Source: Venturia oleaginea (Eukaryota > Ascomycota > Dothideomycetes > Venturiales > Venturiaceae). From it: DNA of 64,000 nt. Positions 11,165 through 22,306 of the stretch are shown one piece after another. The translations under genes and the position numbers were made by a program. The DNA is taken from positions 124,001 to 188,000 of the forward strand of contig JABMLP010000018.1 of NCBI GenBank assembly GCA_013176395.1, in the 5' to 3' direction. The notes beneath the pieces were generated by a model. That model saw nothing but the letters and a program-made list of their open reading frames with translations. It made no database searches and was not told where the DNA came from. The first letter of the stretch is position 1. Every line of letters begins with the position of its first letter.

Positions 11165-12283
11165 ATGGCCTTCCCCGAAAAAACAGCCCTCCTAACAAAA
11201 ACTTCCCACCTCCAAACCCTCCTCACGCACTTCACAAAATCTCTCACCGCGCCCCCACCATCCACGCTTCCAGCCAGCGACTCACCAAACCCCCTCCACA
11301 TCCTCCGCGACGCCTCGCGCCTCCTAAAAGCGCAAACAACAAAACTAGGACTCCTCCTAATTAACGACCCCTTCACTCCGACGGCCTGCACAAAAGTCCT
11401 CCAAGCATGCGAATCCCAACCCCTCCCCGCAATAATGGGTGCTCTCGAACTATGCCACCCCGCTATCTGGGGAGGACTAATGGCGCGGGAGGCGAAATTG
11501 AGGGTGGAGACTTTATTGAGCGCTTTTGGGGAGATACTTTTGGATGTGAAGAGGAAGGCGGAGGGTGGTGTTGTGACGCTGGTTGTGGCGGAGAGGGTGA
11601 AAGAGAAGACCCTGGCGAGTACGGGGTTGGTGTGGGGTGCTTGTGATGGATTGGTTGAGCTTGAGAAAATGGGGCTGGTTGGGTTGACGGTTAGGAAGGT
11701 GGAGGAGTTTAGAGGGATGATTGTTGATGCTATTGAGGAATTGAAGGAATGGGGTGAGGATGAGGAGGATTTGGATGAGGGGTTTGGGGGTAGTGAGGGA
11801 GATGGTGGGGATGATGTGGAAGAGTTTGAGGATATGTTTTCTGCGGCGAATAAATTACCAAGTCATCGGCATGATTTGAGGGAGCTGTTGGAGGAGGCAG
11901 TGAGACAGTTGAGGCTGGTGGATATGCTGTATAAAGCTGTGGCGAAGAGGAGGATCAAGACGTTCCCGGTTAAGACACCAGCAAGAGCGCAGGTAAAGAT
12001 ATTGGATGATGTGGTGGCACTACTCAAATCCATCCCAGGGAGTGTTGATGATCTCGCAAACGCCTTCTACGAACTCGATGTCGAAGAAGCGACATCCATT
12101 CTCACGAAAATAACCACCGACGCCAAATCCGCTGCAATGACAGTCGAGAAATCATGGACAAGTATCTCAGACGAATTCGCAACATGGCGCTCCAAATTCG
12201 AAGAAGCACTCTCCAAGAAACCAGTCAAAGAACAAGAGGGAAAGGCAAAGCGAAAAATAACGTTACCAATACGCTCAAAATGA
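11165..12283 (+). CDS. GCIP / Grap2 and cyclin-D-interacting family protein
   Basis: A single-exon gene of 372 aa. ATG 11165 (caagATGGCC) is preferred to the in-frame ATG 11126 because of its context and because the family starts near this point. The protein is almost entirely helical: an N-terminal half with HLQTLLTHF and LLLINDPFTPTA, a central acidic loop (EDEEDLDEGFGG, then DDVEEFEDMF, near residues 215-245), and a C-terminal helical half ending in a basic tail. This order and the overall length fit the GCIP domain (human CCNDBP1 and its fungal relatives). In animals the family binds cyclin D and Grap2; in fungi its role is not established. Assignment to the family is from remembered pattern, so moderately sure. 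Confidence 0.65.
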   Translation: MAFPEKTALLTKTSHLQTLLTHFTKSLTAPPPSTLPASDSPNPLHILRDASRLLKAQTTKLGLLLINDPFTPTACTKVLQACESQPLPAIMGALELCHPAIWGGLMAREAKLRVETLLSAFGEILLDVKRKAEGGVVTLVVAERVKEKTLASTGLVWGACDGLVELEKMGLVGLTVRKVEEFRGMIVDAIEELKEWGEDEEDLDEGFGGSEGDGGDDVEEFEDMFSAANKLPSHRHDLRELLEEAVRQLRLVDMLYKAVAKRRIKTFPVKTPARAQVKILDDVVALLKSIPGSVDDLANAFYELDVEEATSILTKITTDAKSAAMTVEKSWTSISDEFATWRSKFEEALSKKPVKEQEGKAKRKITLPIRSK

Positions 12284-12570
12284 CAAGCTTCTCTACAAGC
12301 AAGACACACAAAAGAATATAAATTGAAATGACGAAGTCCTCCCATCTTTCTCACTCATAACTCATACAAAAGCCCGGAAGGTCAAGATCAACGTGACCCC
12401 CGATAATTCTTCCCCTTCCTCTCACACTGTCCCAAAAGCCTTCTGACATCATCACACTGCCCCAATATCTTCCTCTCTATTGTCTTATACCCTGTGTTCT
12501 CGTCTTGCATCACACCCCCAACGAAATATTCCTCTGTAGCTCCATTGTACGTCAACATCACGTCGCACAC

Positions 12571-13248
12571 TTACAAAGCAAGCATACCAGCAGCAACGGC
12601 ACCAAAGGCACCCATGACCTCAAACGCCTTCATCGATGATGCGGCGTTAGATGTGGAAGCTACGACCGAGGCGGTGGATGTCCCAGTGCTTGATCTTGTG
12701 GCGGTGGAGGTGCCGCTTGCTGTGCCAGAGGAGGAGGAGACGCTTGCGCAGAGTTCGGTTGCAACGGTGAGGGTTCCTGATGAAATCGTTAGTATGTTGT
12801 TTGGTGGGGGGCTCGTTATGGAGGAGAATGAGGTGGGGGATGGGAGGCAGAGAGAGAAGAGTTTGAACATACTGGCTTGATCAGCAGGATCGGTGCAAGC
12901 TGTCATGATGCATGGCGTCACTGAAGCAGTGATTGCGTCTTTGGCGGAACCGCATTGACATGTTGTATCTGTCAAGCTGCAGGAGGTGGACGAGATTGCT
13001 GTTGCGAAGCAGGAGACCTATTGGTTGTATCGTTAGTGTGGCGTGATTGAATTGAGTTGAGGGTGTGATGGTGAGGAAGAGGTCTCTGTGCTTCGATGAA
13101 GGAGAATACCCATTTTCAAGGAGAATGGAAGAACCGGGAGGATCTGGGGAGCATAACCTACAGAGCAAGCTGGCAAATCAGCAATAGAGACTGCGTACGT
13201 GGCGGAGGAGAAGAGGGAGAGGAAAAGGGTGGCAGATGTGAGTTTCAT
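12571..13248 (-). CDS. CFEM-domain, probably GPI-anchored surface protein
   Basis: Exons 13248-13162, 13017-12873 and 12776-12571 (introns of 144 and 96 nt, the second with a CTAAC branch point) encode 145 aa. Residues 1-19 are a signal peptide. The mature part carries eight cysteines in CFEM spacing (PAC, SC, TSC, TTCQC, TPC, TAC, ELC). A Ser/Thr-rich stretch follows from ~residue 85, then a hydrophobic end (VMGAFGAVAAGMLAL) with small residues before it, as expected for GPI attachment. CFEM proteins of ascomycetes act at the cell wall in haem-iron uptake, adhesion or host interaction; which applies here cannot be said. All eight cysteines appear only after splicing, which supports the model. 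Confidence 0.88.
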
Positions 13249-14357
13249 GACTACTGCAGGTCGATTTGCTTTTTCAGATTGATTTAGGTAAGAATGGCGT
13301 TGGATAGAAAAGGAGGAAGAGAGTGGGAGAATTGAAGGATAGACAAAAGTAGGTATCGAGAAATGAAGACAAATGAGTATCAAGAATGCAACAAGCAGGT
13401 GAAGGGAAGAAGCGATAGCTATACAACCAGAGACGTCCGCATCCACATCCACAGCCTCCACAAATGGCCCTCAGCACGCAGCATCAAATCTTAGCTCGGC
13501 GTAGGGATTCCGTCCCTGTCATACTCCATGCAGGTCGGTTCATTAGTGCTATTAAAGGGGAGTGTGGCTGAAAGCGTCCGAGTCATCCTGTGCTCTGTTT
13601 CAAGAGCGTCCTGTGCGTGTGTTACAGCCGCTGTGCGGTGGAAGGAGCAGCAGCCTGGGCGTGCTGAGCACCGAGTACCTAGATCTTGAATCAGGAGCAT
13701 CGACTACGGGTCGCTGTTCCGATGGCGATTGGACTGGCCAGTGATCTTTGAGGACGGGAGCAGGCGAATCGGTGGGTGAGCTAGTGGTTTTGACAGGTTT
13801 GATTCATTGAGAGGGGCTGGTTGGATGAGAGGATTTCGGTGTGCGGAGATTCTGATTGATTGATTGATTTTATCCTACTCGGTTGCAGCCGCTTAATCAC
13901 GCAGCTATGTCCGGTTAGGAGGACTTCATCAGACAGCCGACACGTGATAGATTATATAATCCACCGCGCCCCACTTCGCCCCGTTCACTGAAACAAGACC
14001 AGCTGTCCCCTCCGTCCTCCCTCTTTTCCCTTAACCAGTATCTCCAAATGCCCGCTGGCTCTTGTAGATACTGGTTATTCTGCTAGTATATCTGTGCTAT
14101 GTAGACTCAAGAGGCAATGCCTCGTGTTTCGCTATCCTTCTACCTACAGTCTCCCTCTAATGCTCAGCTTTTTCTATCTGTTTCGCCTTATCCCTCAAGG
14201 CCAATGGGTTCCCTAAGTATGTTTCTGCTTGTGAAAGTTGCCTTGCACCAGATTCCTATGCGGCGGTGTATTTGGTTGTGTGATGCTGGAGACAATAGTA
14301 ACCATCGTAGTCGTGATTTCGCTGCTTGGGTGTGATACTCCGGGTATGCCCGTGGAC
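13249..14357. other. Intergenic between the CFEM gene and the tandem repeat
   Basis: Presumed CFEM promoter followed by unremarkable DNA. A short TTGA/TGAT microsatellite (attgattgattgatt) lies near 13855. No gene supported. Confidence 0.4.
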
Positions 14358-15100
14358 GAGGCTGTCTGGTAGCTGCCGTATTGTATGGCGCCGATCGTGC
14401 TATAGACCTGCCGTCTTATAGTCGGAGCCTATCTGCTGCTAGTCGCTCTCCCTACTTGCTATATCGCGCTCCTACTTTTGCCAATGCCATAACTGGGACG
14501 CAACAGTCTGAGGAGAGGCTCAAGGCTACGTCTGCTGGCTTGTAGGGAGGGGATTTGCCGCCAATAAGCTCCTTCTATACGTCCTTACTGCTTACTGTGT
14601 TGCGCACCTACTCTTGCCAATGCCATAACTGGGACGCAACAGTTTGGGGAGAGGCTCAAGGCTCTGGACATCAGCTTGCAGCAGGACGGTTTGCGGAGAC
14701 GATAGTAGATGAGGTTCTCTAGCAGCTGCCGTATCGTGTCGCACCGATTGTGTTGTAGACCTGTCGTCTTATAGTCGGAGCCTATCTGCTGCTAGTCGCT
14801 CTCCCTGCTTGCTATATCGCGCACCTACTCTTGCCAATGCCATAACTGGGACGCAACAGTCTGGGGAGAGGCTCAAGGCTACGTCTGCTAGCTTACAGGG
14901 AGGGGATTTGCCGCCAATAGGCTCCTTCTATGCGTCCTTACTACTTACTGTGTCGCGCACCTACTCTTGCCAATGCCATAACTGGGAGGCAACAGTTTGG
15001 GGAGAGGCTCAAGGCTCTGGGCAACAGCTTGTAGCAGGACGGTTTGCCAAGACGTTGGGAGAGGTTGTCTAGTCGTTGCAGTGGTGTGTGGTGCCGATTG
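14358..15100. repeat. Tandem repeat, ~350-bp unit with internal sub-repeats
   Basis: Units begin at 14358, 14711 and 15061 (gaggctgtct / gaggttctct / gaggttgtct), giving periods of 353 and 350 nt; the third copy decays after about 50 nt. Each full unit contains two copies of a ~137-nt sub-repeat (cctactcttgccaatgccat, at about 14470, 14608, 14823 and 14959). Copies differ by scattered substitutions. Open frames through it are broken, so it does not look like a coding repeat. Confidence 0.85.
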
Positions 15101-15819
15101 TTGCGCACCGGGCGTCTGGTGTTTGAGTTGTGTTGAAGGTATTGCCGTTCTAGCAGTGACTCGTCGACTCGGAGCGTTGCAGTGTCATCTGGGGTGATGG
15201 ACTAGCCGGGAGATAGTGACTAGATGGTTGCTGTTGTCTTTGGTGGACGCATCGTTCGTGTAGCTTGCTCATGTATTCGTCTGCTTGCTCTGCCGTGGCC
15301 GCGACGGCGACTCTAGAGATATCTCATCGACGCTGAGGGACGCGCGATGGCCTCTAGAGGCCGGAGCGGCCACTGGCAGAGGTGTTTTGATGATCTTTAG
15401 ATGATACTTCTGTAAATTCCAAAAATTGAGTTCTCGCTGTGTGTGCTGTTTTTTTTTGTGCGGAGATTCTATTCTATAATTTGTTGCCCCGTTGCATCGC
15501 ATCGAGTCACGAGATCTTGGGTTGTTGGCGCTTGGTGCGGGAGAAGCAAAAGCCAATCTCGGGGGAGGGGGCACATCACCTATCTTCACTCCTCCCAAAC
15601 TATCCCATCCACCGTATCCTTCGCAGCATCATCCAACCATCAACCAACGTCGGGATATCATCAACAGTTAATGTCCTACGAACACGTTGGCATCGCCCCT
15701 AAGGTCGGATAGTAGACATACGCAGCACTTTTTCTTTTTCTTGTCAACTCCCCCCACTTCGCAGTCAACTTTGCAGCTCTTCGCATCTCCATTATAACAC
15801 CAATCGGCCTAGAGTGGTT
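15101..15819. other. Non-coding stretch after the tandem repeat
   Basis: Contains a 14-nt perfect palindrome (ggcctctagaggcc, near 15349-15362) and a GC-rich block. It could be the edge of a decayed mobile element, but no terminal repeats were found. The end may hold the 3' region of the small secreted protein gene. Confidence 0.3.
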
Positions 15820-16041
15820 TTACCAGCCTAGAAGCTTCCATCCTAGAGTATTCAAGTGTGACTCGATACTTTTCGTGCCCTTTTTAAAACAAATCCCGCA
15901 TATGTTGACGGGCTGAAGAGCGGTAGGACCGCGAGCTTTTATGGCTACTGGAACATTGTTGGCAGCATCCGGAAGAGCAAACCCATAGACTTGCTGTGCG
16001 ATAGCAAGGACGGCTGTTGAAAGGTAAAGTAGCGAGCGCAT
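15820..16041 (-). CDS. Small secreted protein, 73 aa
   Basis: From ATG 16041 the first ~20 residues (MRSLLYLSTAVLAIAQQVYG) form a clear signal peptide. The remaining ~53 residues contain two cysteines as CGIC, a dibasic-type KARG site near residue 37, and a basic C-terminus. The in-frame ATG at 16113 would bury the signal sequence, so 16041 is chosen. No family recognised. Size and secretion make it a candidate effector or peptide precursor, but nothing more specific is supported, and an extra 3' exon cannot be excluded. Confidence 0.5.
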   Translation of the reverse strand: MRSLLYLSTAVLAIAQQVYGFALPDAANNVPVAIKARGPTALQPVNICGICFKKGTKSIESHLNTLGWKLLGW

Positions 16042-17025
16042 ATTTGGAATCGATATCCGGAGTTGAAGAGCTTCGGATCTAGAATTGAGAACGGTTTGGG
16101 TTGCGGCTTGCAAATTCTATACGGTATATATAATGGAGATTCTCGTAACACCACCTCCGCCGGATTTATATCGTAAATGTGATTGCAATAGGGATACTAA
16201 ATCGACGTTCTTTGATCAGCCCAGACGCCATACTATGGTATCCGGGGGAATAGATGTGTGTGCATCTGAACAAATCAGCCCCGTCGTCTACCTACCACCA
16301 GCGCGAATAGATGATTAAATAGAACTCTCCACGGAAAGGAGAATATGCTCTGTAAAGTGCAGTTGAGATCAGAAAGTTTGACCTCGAGGCTTTTAAGTTA
16401 GAGGGAAGGTAATGCTGCTGGTAGGGATATGGAATGCATATCTGTTCCCTCTGATACCCTAGTAGTATCCGACATTCAATACCCGTGGAACGGATATATT
16501 GTAGGAGAGAAGCCTGAGTTGCAGAGGCCAGCAGCGATTTTGGCTGTGAGTATTATAGAGCTGTGAATCACAAGAACCATTCCCAAGCCTCCGTAACTTT
16601 ACCCGAGCTGTGGTAAAAGCCATGCGATTTGAATTGTAGGGTAAAGGTATATCTACTATAGCATCCGGGGGCCGGGGAACTAAATATGTATTCTCATAGT
16701 ATATAGATACACCTCCGTAAGTATATTCGCAATCGCTTTCATAAACCCCATCCATACAATCTTCCTTCCTTGAGTAAGAATCCGCCGTAGTCCTAAATAA
16801 GAATCTACTACGCTGAGACTAGTAACACCATTACCACGAACAACGCCACAAAAACAACGACAAAGATGTATAAGTAAGCGTAGAATTTGGTACGAGCGAT
16901 AGCGAGTAGGAGTAGCGATATGAGGTTCATGTGCGCGCGAGTACACAGGCCGGTACTTGGGGAAATTCATCGCAAGCTCGAAACCTTACTCGGTGCAAAC
17001 GGCAGAAATCCTAAAACGCCACATA

Positions 17026-17049
17026 TCGAATTGCGCAATCCACAGCAAG
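17026..17049 (+). repeat. 24-nt exact direct repeat, copy 1
   Basis: Identical to 17888-17911, 862 nt apart. The flanking sequences do not match, so this is a short shared word and not a long duplication. Confidence 0.7.
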
Positions 17050-17887
17050 GGGGAGTCCGAATCTACCTGCATACAAAACAATGCAACGAATTCTGTTTCT
17101 GTACGGAGGTATGTAACCGTAACCCCTCACTCGGCCCTGTACCTCTACCGACTAGGAGTAGTACATGTACAGTCAAGATTTTCTTCTCCTGATATGCAAA
17201 GAACCAAAATTGTGTTGTGACCTGGTTGGGTTTAAACCTCAGCTACCTATTCTAGTGGTTTTTTTGATACCTAGGTTTGACTTGATGAGAGGTACTGCAC
17301 GCTGGTTGGAAGAGGGATTTCGATATACGGAGACTCTTGTGTATTACATGGAGTTATGAGATGTTGAGTATTAGCGATTAGTATAAGGGAGGGAATCAAG
17401 AAGATGTTTTCTGATTAAAGATTGAAAAACATTTGGCAGACAGGATGAACAAGAAGCGGCAGTCGGCACACTCCTGACTCGGCCCACCGTTATCAGGACC
17501 GAGGAACGACTCAGGTAAGACCTTCCACTTGCCCAGGGCCTAAGTCAAAACCGTCAAAGCTCCTCAAGTCCCCAAGTCCTCCGAGTGTGGAGAGACAAAT
17601 AACGGGTCCGTTTCCAAGTTCCAACCGATAACGAATTAAACAAACGAGACACATCGTCAAAGTTATCCTAACAAGTTCAACAACACATCATCTCCTAGAG
17701 TGTTAGGTACCATAAAAACCGGCGATAAGACGTACCTTCGCGGCCTTGCATGGCCAGAATTCGTACGAGTATGTGAAGATTGGTACAAATTCTGGCCATT
17801 TTCAGGCCAGACCACATTTTCACCAGCCCTCACCATCCCCATCCGTCATCCGTTAAACAAGGAACTCCTGAACTAACTTCGCTTCGA

Positions 17888-17911
17888 TCGAATTGCGCAA
17901 TCCACAGCAAG
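17888..17911 (+). repeat. 24-nt exact direct repeat, copy 2
   Basis: Second copy of the word at 17026-17049; same strand. Confidence 0.7.
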
Positions 17912-18419
17912 TGGGTCTAAATTTACGAGCTACGAACCACGAACTACGAACTACTTACCCTATCACAGTCGTTCGTATCTACCATGTACCCATGTACCCC
18001 AACTCGACACGAATCAATACCTCTGCCATGGTCACTACTGTGACAATGAAGCTTACTAAACGTCCATACTTCTATTTTCACGACTGCGATACCTGACATG
18101 ATCACCACGATTCAAACCGGATTCTCAGCAGACAGTCAAGGAGCCCTCTACACGCAATCCACTTCGACCACTGCAGCAAGACCTTCAGCAATCTTTCTTA
18201 CTATGCCTCAAAACGTTGGTAAAGCGGTTATTCATACCTCACTAAAATGAAACGGCTTCGGTGAGAAATTATATATCGCTGTTGCTCGTAACCATGCCCT
18301 AATTAATGTATATAGTCGAGTAAATATACTAACGTCCAGATAATAAGCTCAAATACAATTCTGGACGATGCCTTACTACCAACATCAGGCCATGGAACCT
18401 CCCATAGCCTTTCAGCGGT

Positions 18420-19001
18420 ATGGCAAAGGCGGCGAAGAATCCGATTTTACCACATTACTTACCGTTGGATTTCAGAATCGACTCCTTTTTGCACTATTCC
18501 AGGTCATTTGCTCATGCTGTAGACTACCGTGGGGCTGAGCGTGGTAAACCTCTTCCAGTCGTCATCTTCGAGACACTTTTTCTTGACTCGAAGTTCACAC
18601 ACGATGACCTTCATCTCCGTAGCCTAGAATATTCCTGTTTCCCTCTCCATACGGCAGTAAACCCGGGGATGGTCCGAACCGTGCAGGCCGTTCTGGTTTT
18701 CGTAGCTGTCAACTCTACATACATTTGTGCTTACTCTTCAATTATCATTATTGTTATTGTGGCTGCGACTGTTGGCGCCTGTATTGTGTGGAGATTTAAG
18801 TTAGCGCGTTTTCTGAGGATGCCGGATTTGGTGGTGGCGATTGTGAGGTATATTTGTGCTGGGCGGATGGTGGAGGATTTTGAGGGGTCAGGATGTCTTT
18901 CTACGAGTAAGATGCAGGGGAGAGCTGAGGGGTTGAAGAAGAGGTATCGGTATGGGAATTTGATTGGGATGGATGGATGGGGCTACGAGGTGGGCTGTTG
19001 A
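18420..19001 (+). CDS. Hypothetical membrane protein, likely C-terminal part only
   Basis: The 193-aa frame has a poorly protein-like first half, then a strong hydrophobic run (YSSIIIIVIVAATVGACIVW, ~residues 105-125) and a natural-looking tail (RMVEDFEGSG, RYRYGNLIGMDG). The tail resembles the ends of larger polytopic fungal proteins of unknown function, so this may be the last exon of a spliced gene or a remnant. Start and 5' exons are unresolved. Confidence 0.3.
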   Translation: MAKAAKNPILPHYLPLDFRIDSFLHYSRSFAHAVDYRGAERGKPLPVVIFETLFLDSKFTHDDLHLRSLEYSCFPLHTAVNPGMVRTVQAVLVFVAVNSTYICAYSSIIIIVIVAATVGACIVWRFKLARFLRMPDLVVAIVRYICAGRMVEDFEGSGCLSTSKMQGRAEGLKKRYRYGNLIGMDGWGYEVGC

Positions 19002-19145
19002 TGAGATATCAATATGGAACAACAGATAATTTACACAGATAAGAGTTATCACTTATTTTGCTATCGTGACATAAAGTCATGCAAGGAACATGAGAGTCAT
19101 ATTAGTAATGAGATGTAGCAGCGTCGTCCTTTAGTGTAGAGATCA

Positions 19146-20350
19146 TCAGGACCTGGATTCCTCAGAGCCTCTTTTTAACTTCAGGATATCCTCCATCTTC
19201 ACGATACCTTTGCCGCCCCAACCGGCCACCCCATTCTGTACTTCAGGTCGTACCCTCATATACCATGCCCAAGCTCTTCTATCCAATTCGGCTCTGTCGA
19301 GCGTGTCTACCCAGGAGGAGAACACAATATCTAGCGTACGAAGTAGGATGCCCAGATTGCGCTCCTTCTCCGGGGTTGCAGGCTTCTTTGCCTTCTTCGC
19401 GGCAGCCTTGGAAGACTCGTCTATTTCCGGCGGCGTCTCAAACGCCTTCATCAAATACGCTCTAGCAGATTGAGGCGTGTAAATGGGGAGATCACTCCCC
19501 GTCGCAACAAAAGTACTTGAACTCTGCCCAGCAGCTTTTTTCTTCAAAGCCTCCAGATTGATGCCCCAAAGTGGTGTTTCTTCTTCGGCATTCAGATCTC
19601 CCGCGACGGTGACACTCTCCTGCGTCTGGGTCTTGCTCTCTGTTTCTACGATTTTCTTATCACCCGTGGGCGTGGGATCGTAGCCCCATCTCCTCATCGC
19701 CCTGATTTCTCTTCCCATGACTCGGATCTTCAGCCAGCCTTCGCCCCATCCTTCTTCTTCTGCGCTTTTCCCCGTTTCGATGCCAATGTTTACGGCTTTG
19801 GTTCGCGAGTTGACGCTTACAACTGCTTGGGCTAAACTTAGTCTACTACTTAGCGGTTGAGATGGCATGGTATGTTTCAGCATAGTGGCTGCGAATGCTA
19901 GGACCAAAGGCGCGCGATTCGTGTGGACGCTCATTTTTGACAATACTTCTTCAACGAGAGAAGATCCCGGAAGAGCGAGTGAAGCCTCGATTTCAGCAGG
20001 TGATTGTACTTGCCCCGGCTCCAATCTTGGCTTTTTCCTTGTCGGAGAAGGGACTGCGTCTGACTCTCCATTTGCGCGTTTTTTGTTGTTACGCTTTGCT
20101 GCGTTCAGGACTTGTTTTGCAATTTTATCGTCGGCGAATATGGGTTTGAGAGTTTCGAGATTGCTGGAAGCTATTGATTCTGGACTGCGTGCTATCAAAA
20201 TGATGTTCTTCTCGTGATCAGGAAAGTGTCTTACGTGGTGAGGTCTGCTTTTTGGAACTCTTTGACCTTGCCCATTGCTAATGGAAGAGGTAGCTTTGCC
20301 CATACTGTGAGGAACCGTAGCAGCCCTTGAACTTCGGCTTGGGTGGCCAT
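19146..20350 (-). CDS. Conserved ascomycete protein of unknown function, 384 aa
   Basis: Exon 1 runs 20350-20235 and exon 2 20184-19146, with a 50-nt intron (GTAAGA...GCACGCAG). The join reads KADLTTPESIASSNLETL without a break, so ATG 20350 is a better start than the in-frame ATG at 20303. Visible features are a helical N-terminus (LLRFLTVWAKLPLPLAMGKV), a conserved-looking stretch AKQVLNAAKR near residue 68, a basic patch (PTRKKPRLEP) that could be a nuclear signal, and blocks APLVLAFAATMLKHTMP, PLSSRLSLAQAVVS and VMGREIRAMRRWGYDP. The C-terminus has LPIYTPQSARAYL and GVAGWGGKG. I recall close relatives across ascomycetes but no verified function. A DNA- or chromatin-related role would be a guess. 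Confidence 0.75.
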
Positions 20351-21155
20351 GTTTACGCGTGGATTTGAGTCCAGATGCTAACTATTTATCTTCGGGACCG
20401 AAAGGGACAGCTCTTGGTGGCGAATGGATGCTGGACCTCAGGTTAATCTCAAGCAAGGTCGATTCGTTCAGAGAAGGGGTTGTGGTTCTTTGGGAGGTGG
20501 ATTCGAGTTTATTGTAGATGAGATGTTGGAGTTGTTGTTGATTGACCTGAGTCGAGTCTGCTGCCAAATGATTGCGATTACGAGGGTGACGCCTTGTCAT
20601 GCTTATTCCTACCGGAGTTGTGTATCGGCTCGATCTGATCCTTTTCACCAGTATCGCCATTCAAACTCTCCGGAAACCCCGTTCGAGCATTGAAACTCGA
20701 CATCTGATGAGCAAATCACGTGATTTGATAAGACGGGCTACAAATTGCCGACGGAACTGTATATTAGGTCGGGACTTTTTTCGGCTGCTAATTATCAAAC
20801 CATTATCTTTCAATGCAATCAATCAGCATGATGATAAGCATAGAGTTCCTCAGGTCTAGGCGCGTCTCACTTACCCGGAACAATCCGAGGCGGTAAGAGC
20901 TTGATGCGGCTGAATCTCAGGGCTGAGAGGTCGTCTTTTCTCCCGTTGAAGTGTCCACTCTATGAGATCCCATCTGATCTCCTGTCTTTGTTCTTCTCTA
21001 CTCTTTCTTCATACTCTCTCCCTGTCATGATACACTAAAGAGTTACGTTTCGAGTCTCGCACTTAGGTTTCTGGTACCCCAAACAGGTCTCACAACGTAT
21101 CTGTCCATCATCAATCACCTTATCAGAAAAAAACAAAGTTTGAACACATTCAGTC
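20351..21155. other. Divergent intergenic region
   Basis: About 800 nt between two divergently transcribed genes and likely holding both promoters. A minus-strand 92-aa frame (20382-20660) has no recognisable feature. CT-rich DNA and a TGATACAC run precede the plus-strand gene. Confidence 0.4.
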
Positions 21156-21749
21156 ATGGCACCACCATCCTCAGAAGTGTTAGCGACATTTGAGCTACTG
21201 GACATGATCCTCTCGAACCTCGCCATGAGAGACCTCCTCGCTTCGCAACGTGTCAGCTACCTGTGGAACCAAGCCATCAGCAAATCGCGCAGAATGCAAA
21301 GGAGCAAATATCTACTCGCCGATGAATCACAAGTAAAACTACCGCCCATTCAACGCCTCCAAGAATCAAATCCACTCTATCTCCAACGCTTCGTTCAGCA
21401 AGCCGCCTTTTATGCTCTACAACAAGTCAACCCGACAGCCCAGTTTATGCGCATAGACCACTTCGTTCTACAACGAGTGAAAGCATTCGATGAAAAGGAG
21501 GCTTCTTGGAGGAAAATGCTATTGTTTCAGCCTCGTCTTTCAGTTGCGGTGCTGACTCCCATGAGTGCAAACTTCGAAGGCAACAATGCCTACTTCTTGC
21601 GAAACGAAGAGGGTCTAAAAATGGCAGACGTGGTCACATTTTTCGAAGGAATGGTCAAGGATGGAGGTGAAGGCGTTGAGCTGCTGTCTGCTACTGTGAT
21701 ACGGAAGATGGTTTGGACGATTACGCCCGTGGCGGACATGGGAGAATAA
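21156..21749 (+). CDS. F-box-like protein
   Basis: Intronless, 197 aa, ATG in a good context (cagtcATGGCA). Residues ~7-50 (VLATFELLDMILSNL, then MRDLLASQRVSYLWNQAI) match an F-box-type motif in position and pattern: a hydrophobic LxxMILxxL helix, LLxxxRVSxxW and a basic helix after it. F-box proteins recruit substrates to SCF ubiquitin ligases through Skp1. The rest lacks recognisable LRR or WD repeats and resembles a short F-box family expanded in Leotiomycetes. The substrate is unknown. Confidence 0.65.
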   Translation: MAPPSSEVLATFELLDMILSNLAMRDLLASQRVSYLWNQAISKSRRMQRSKYLLADESQVKLPPIQRLQESNPLYLQRFVQQAAFYALQQVNPTAQFMRIDHFVLQRVKAFDEKEASWRKMLLFQPRLSVAVLTPMSANFEGNNAYFLRNEEGLKMADVVTFFEGMVKDGGEGVELLSATVIRKMVWTITPVADMGE

Positions 21750-22306
21750 GAGATGTATCTTCTGAATGGTTGTAGTAGGGATGCACGCTCTCTTTATTGC
21801 CTTTGAGAATGGCGAGCATTATTGCGAATGAGTATGTAGCTGGTTCTCGCAAACGATTTTATTGGACGCAGGTAAAGAATGATGATGAGACGATGCCTCA
21901 TTAGCTCGCCGAAGCTGGTATTTGAGGATTGTCCACTCTGGAATGGTGGGATCCTTCACCAGTACAGTGATCACAGCTGTAAGCTGGCCACAAGATATGC
22001 TGTTCTTCATTGTGATGGTCTTGATTATGGGGGGCTGAAATAACTTCTAGAATCAGGGATCGATATCGCTAGGTTTCTGGCGAGATTCAAGAGATTGCCA
22101 GAAATTTAGCAACATTGATCTCAAGTCGGACGCGTCAAGCTACATCCAGTGTTGTGGTGAAATCAACACAGAGGATGATCAACACGCCACAATATATTTT
22201 ATATGTTGAGCGCCCTTCCCTTCCAAACTGACGACATAAGAGTTGTTCCTTTCTGCTAATGATCAAAAGCACGAGCCCAGTTAAACTCATCCAACAACAA
22301 ACAAAC
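21750..22306. other. Intergenic, nothing recognised
   Basis: 3' region of the F-box gene and promoter of the tail-anchored protein gene. No repeat or supported frame. Confidence 0.4.

Larger units (their letters stand above)
16042..18419. other. 2.4-kb gene-poor, AT-rich region
   Basis: Short frames only. A 24-nt sequence (tcgaattgcg... to cagcaag) is repeated exactly at 17026-17049 and 17888-17911 in the same orientation. No transposase or terminal repeats seen. Confidence 0.4.

Noticed and set aside
14809..15072. 87-aa frame inside the tandem repeat
   Set aside because: Not maintained across repeat copies.
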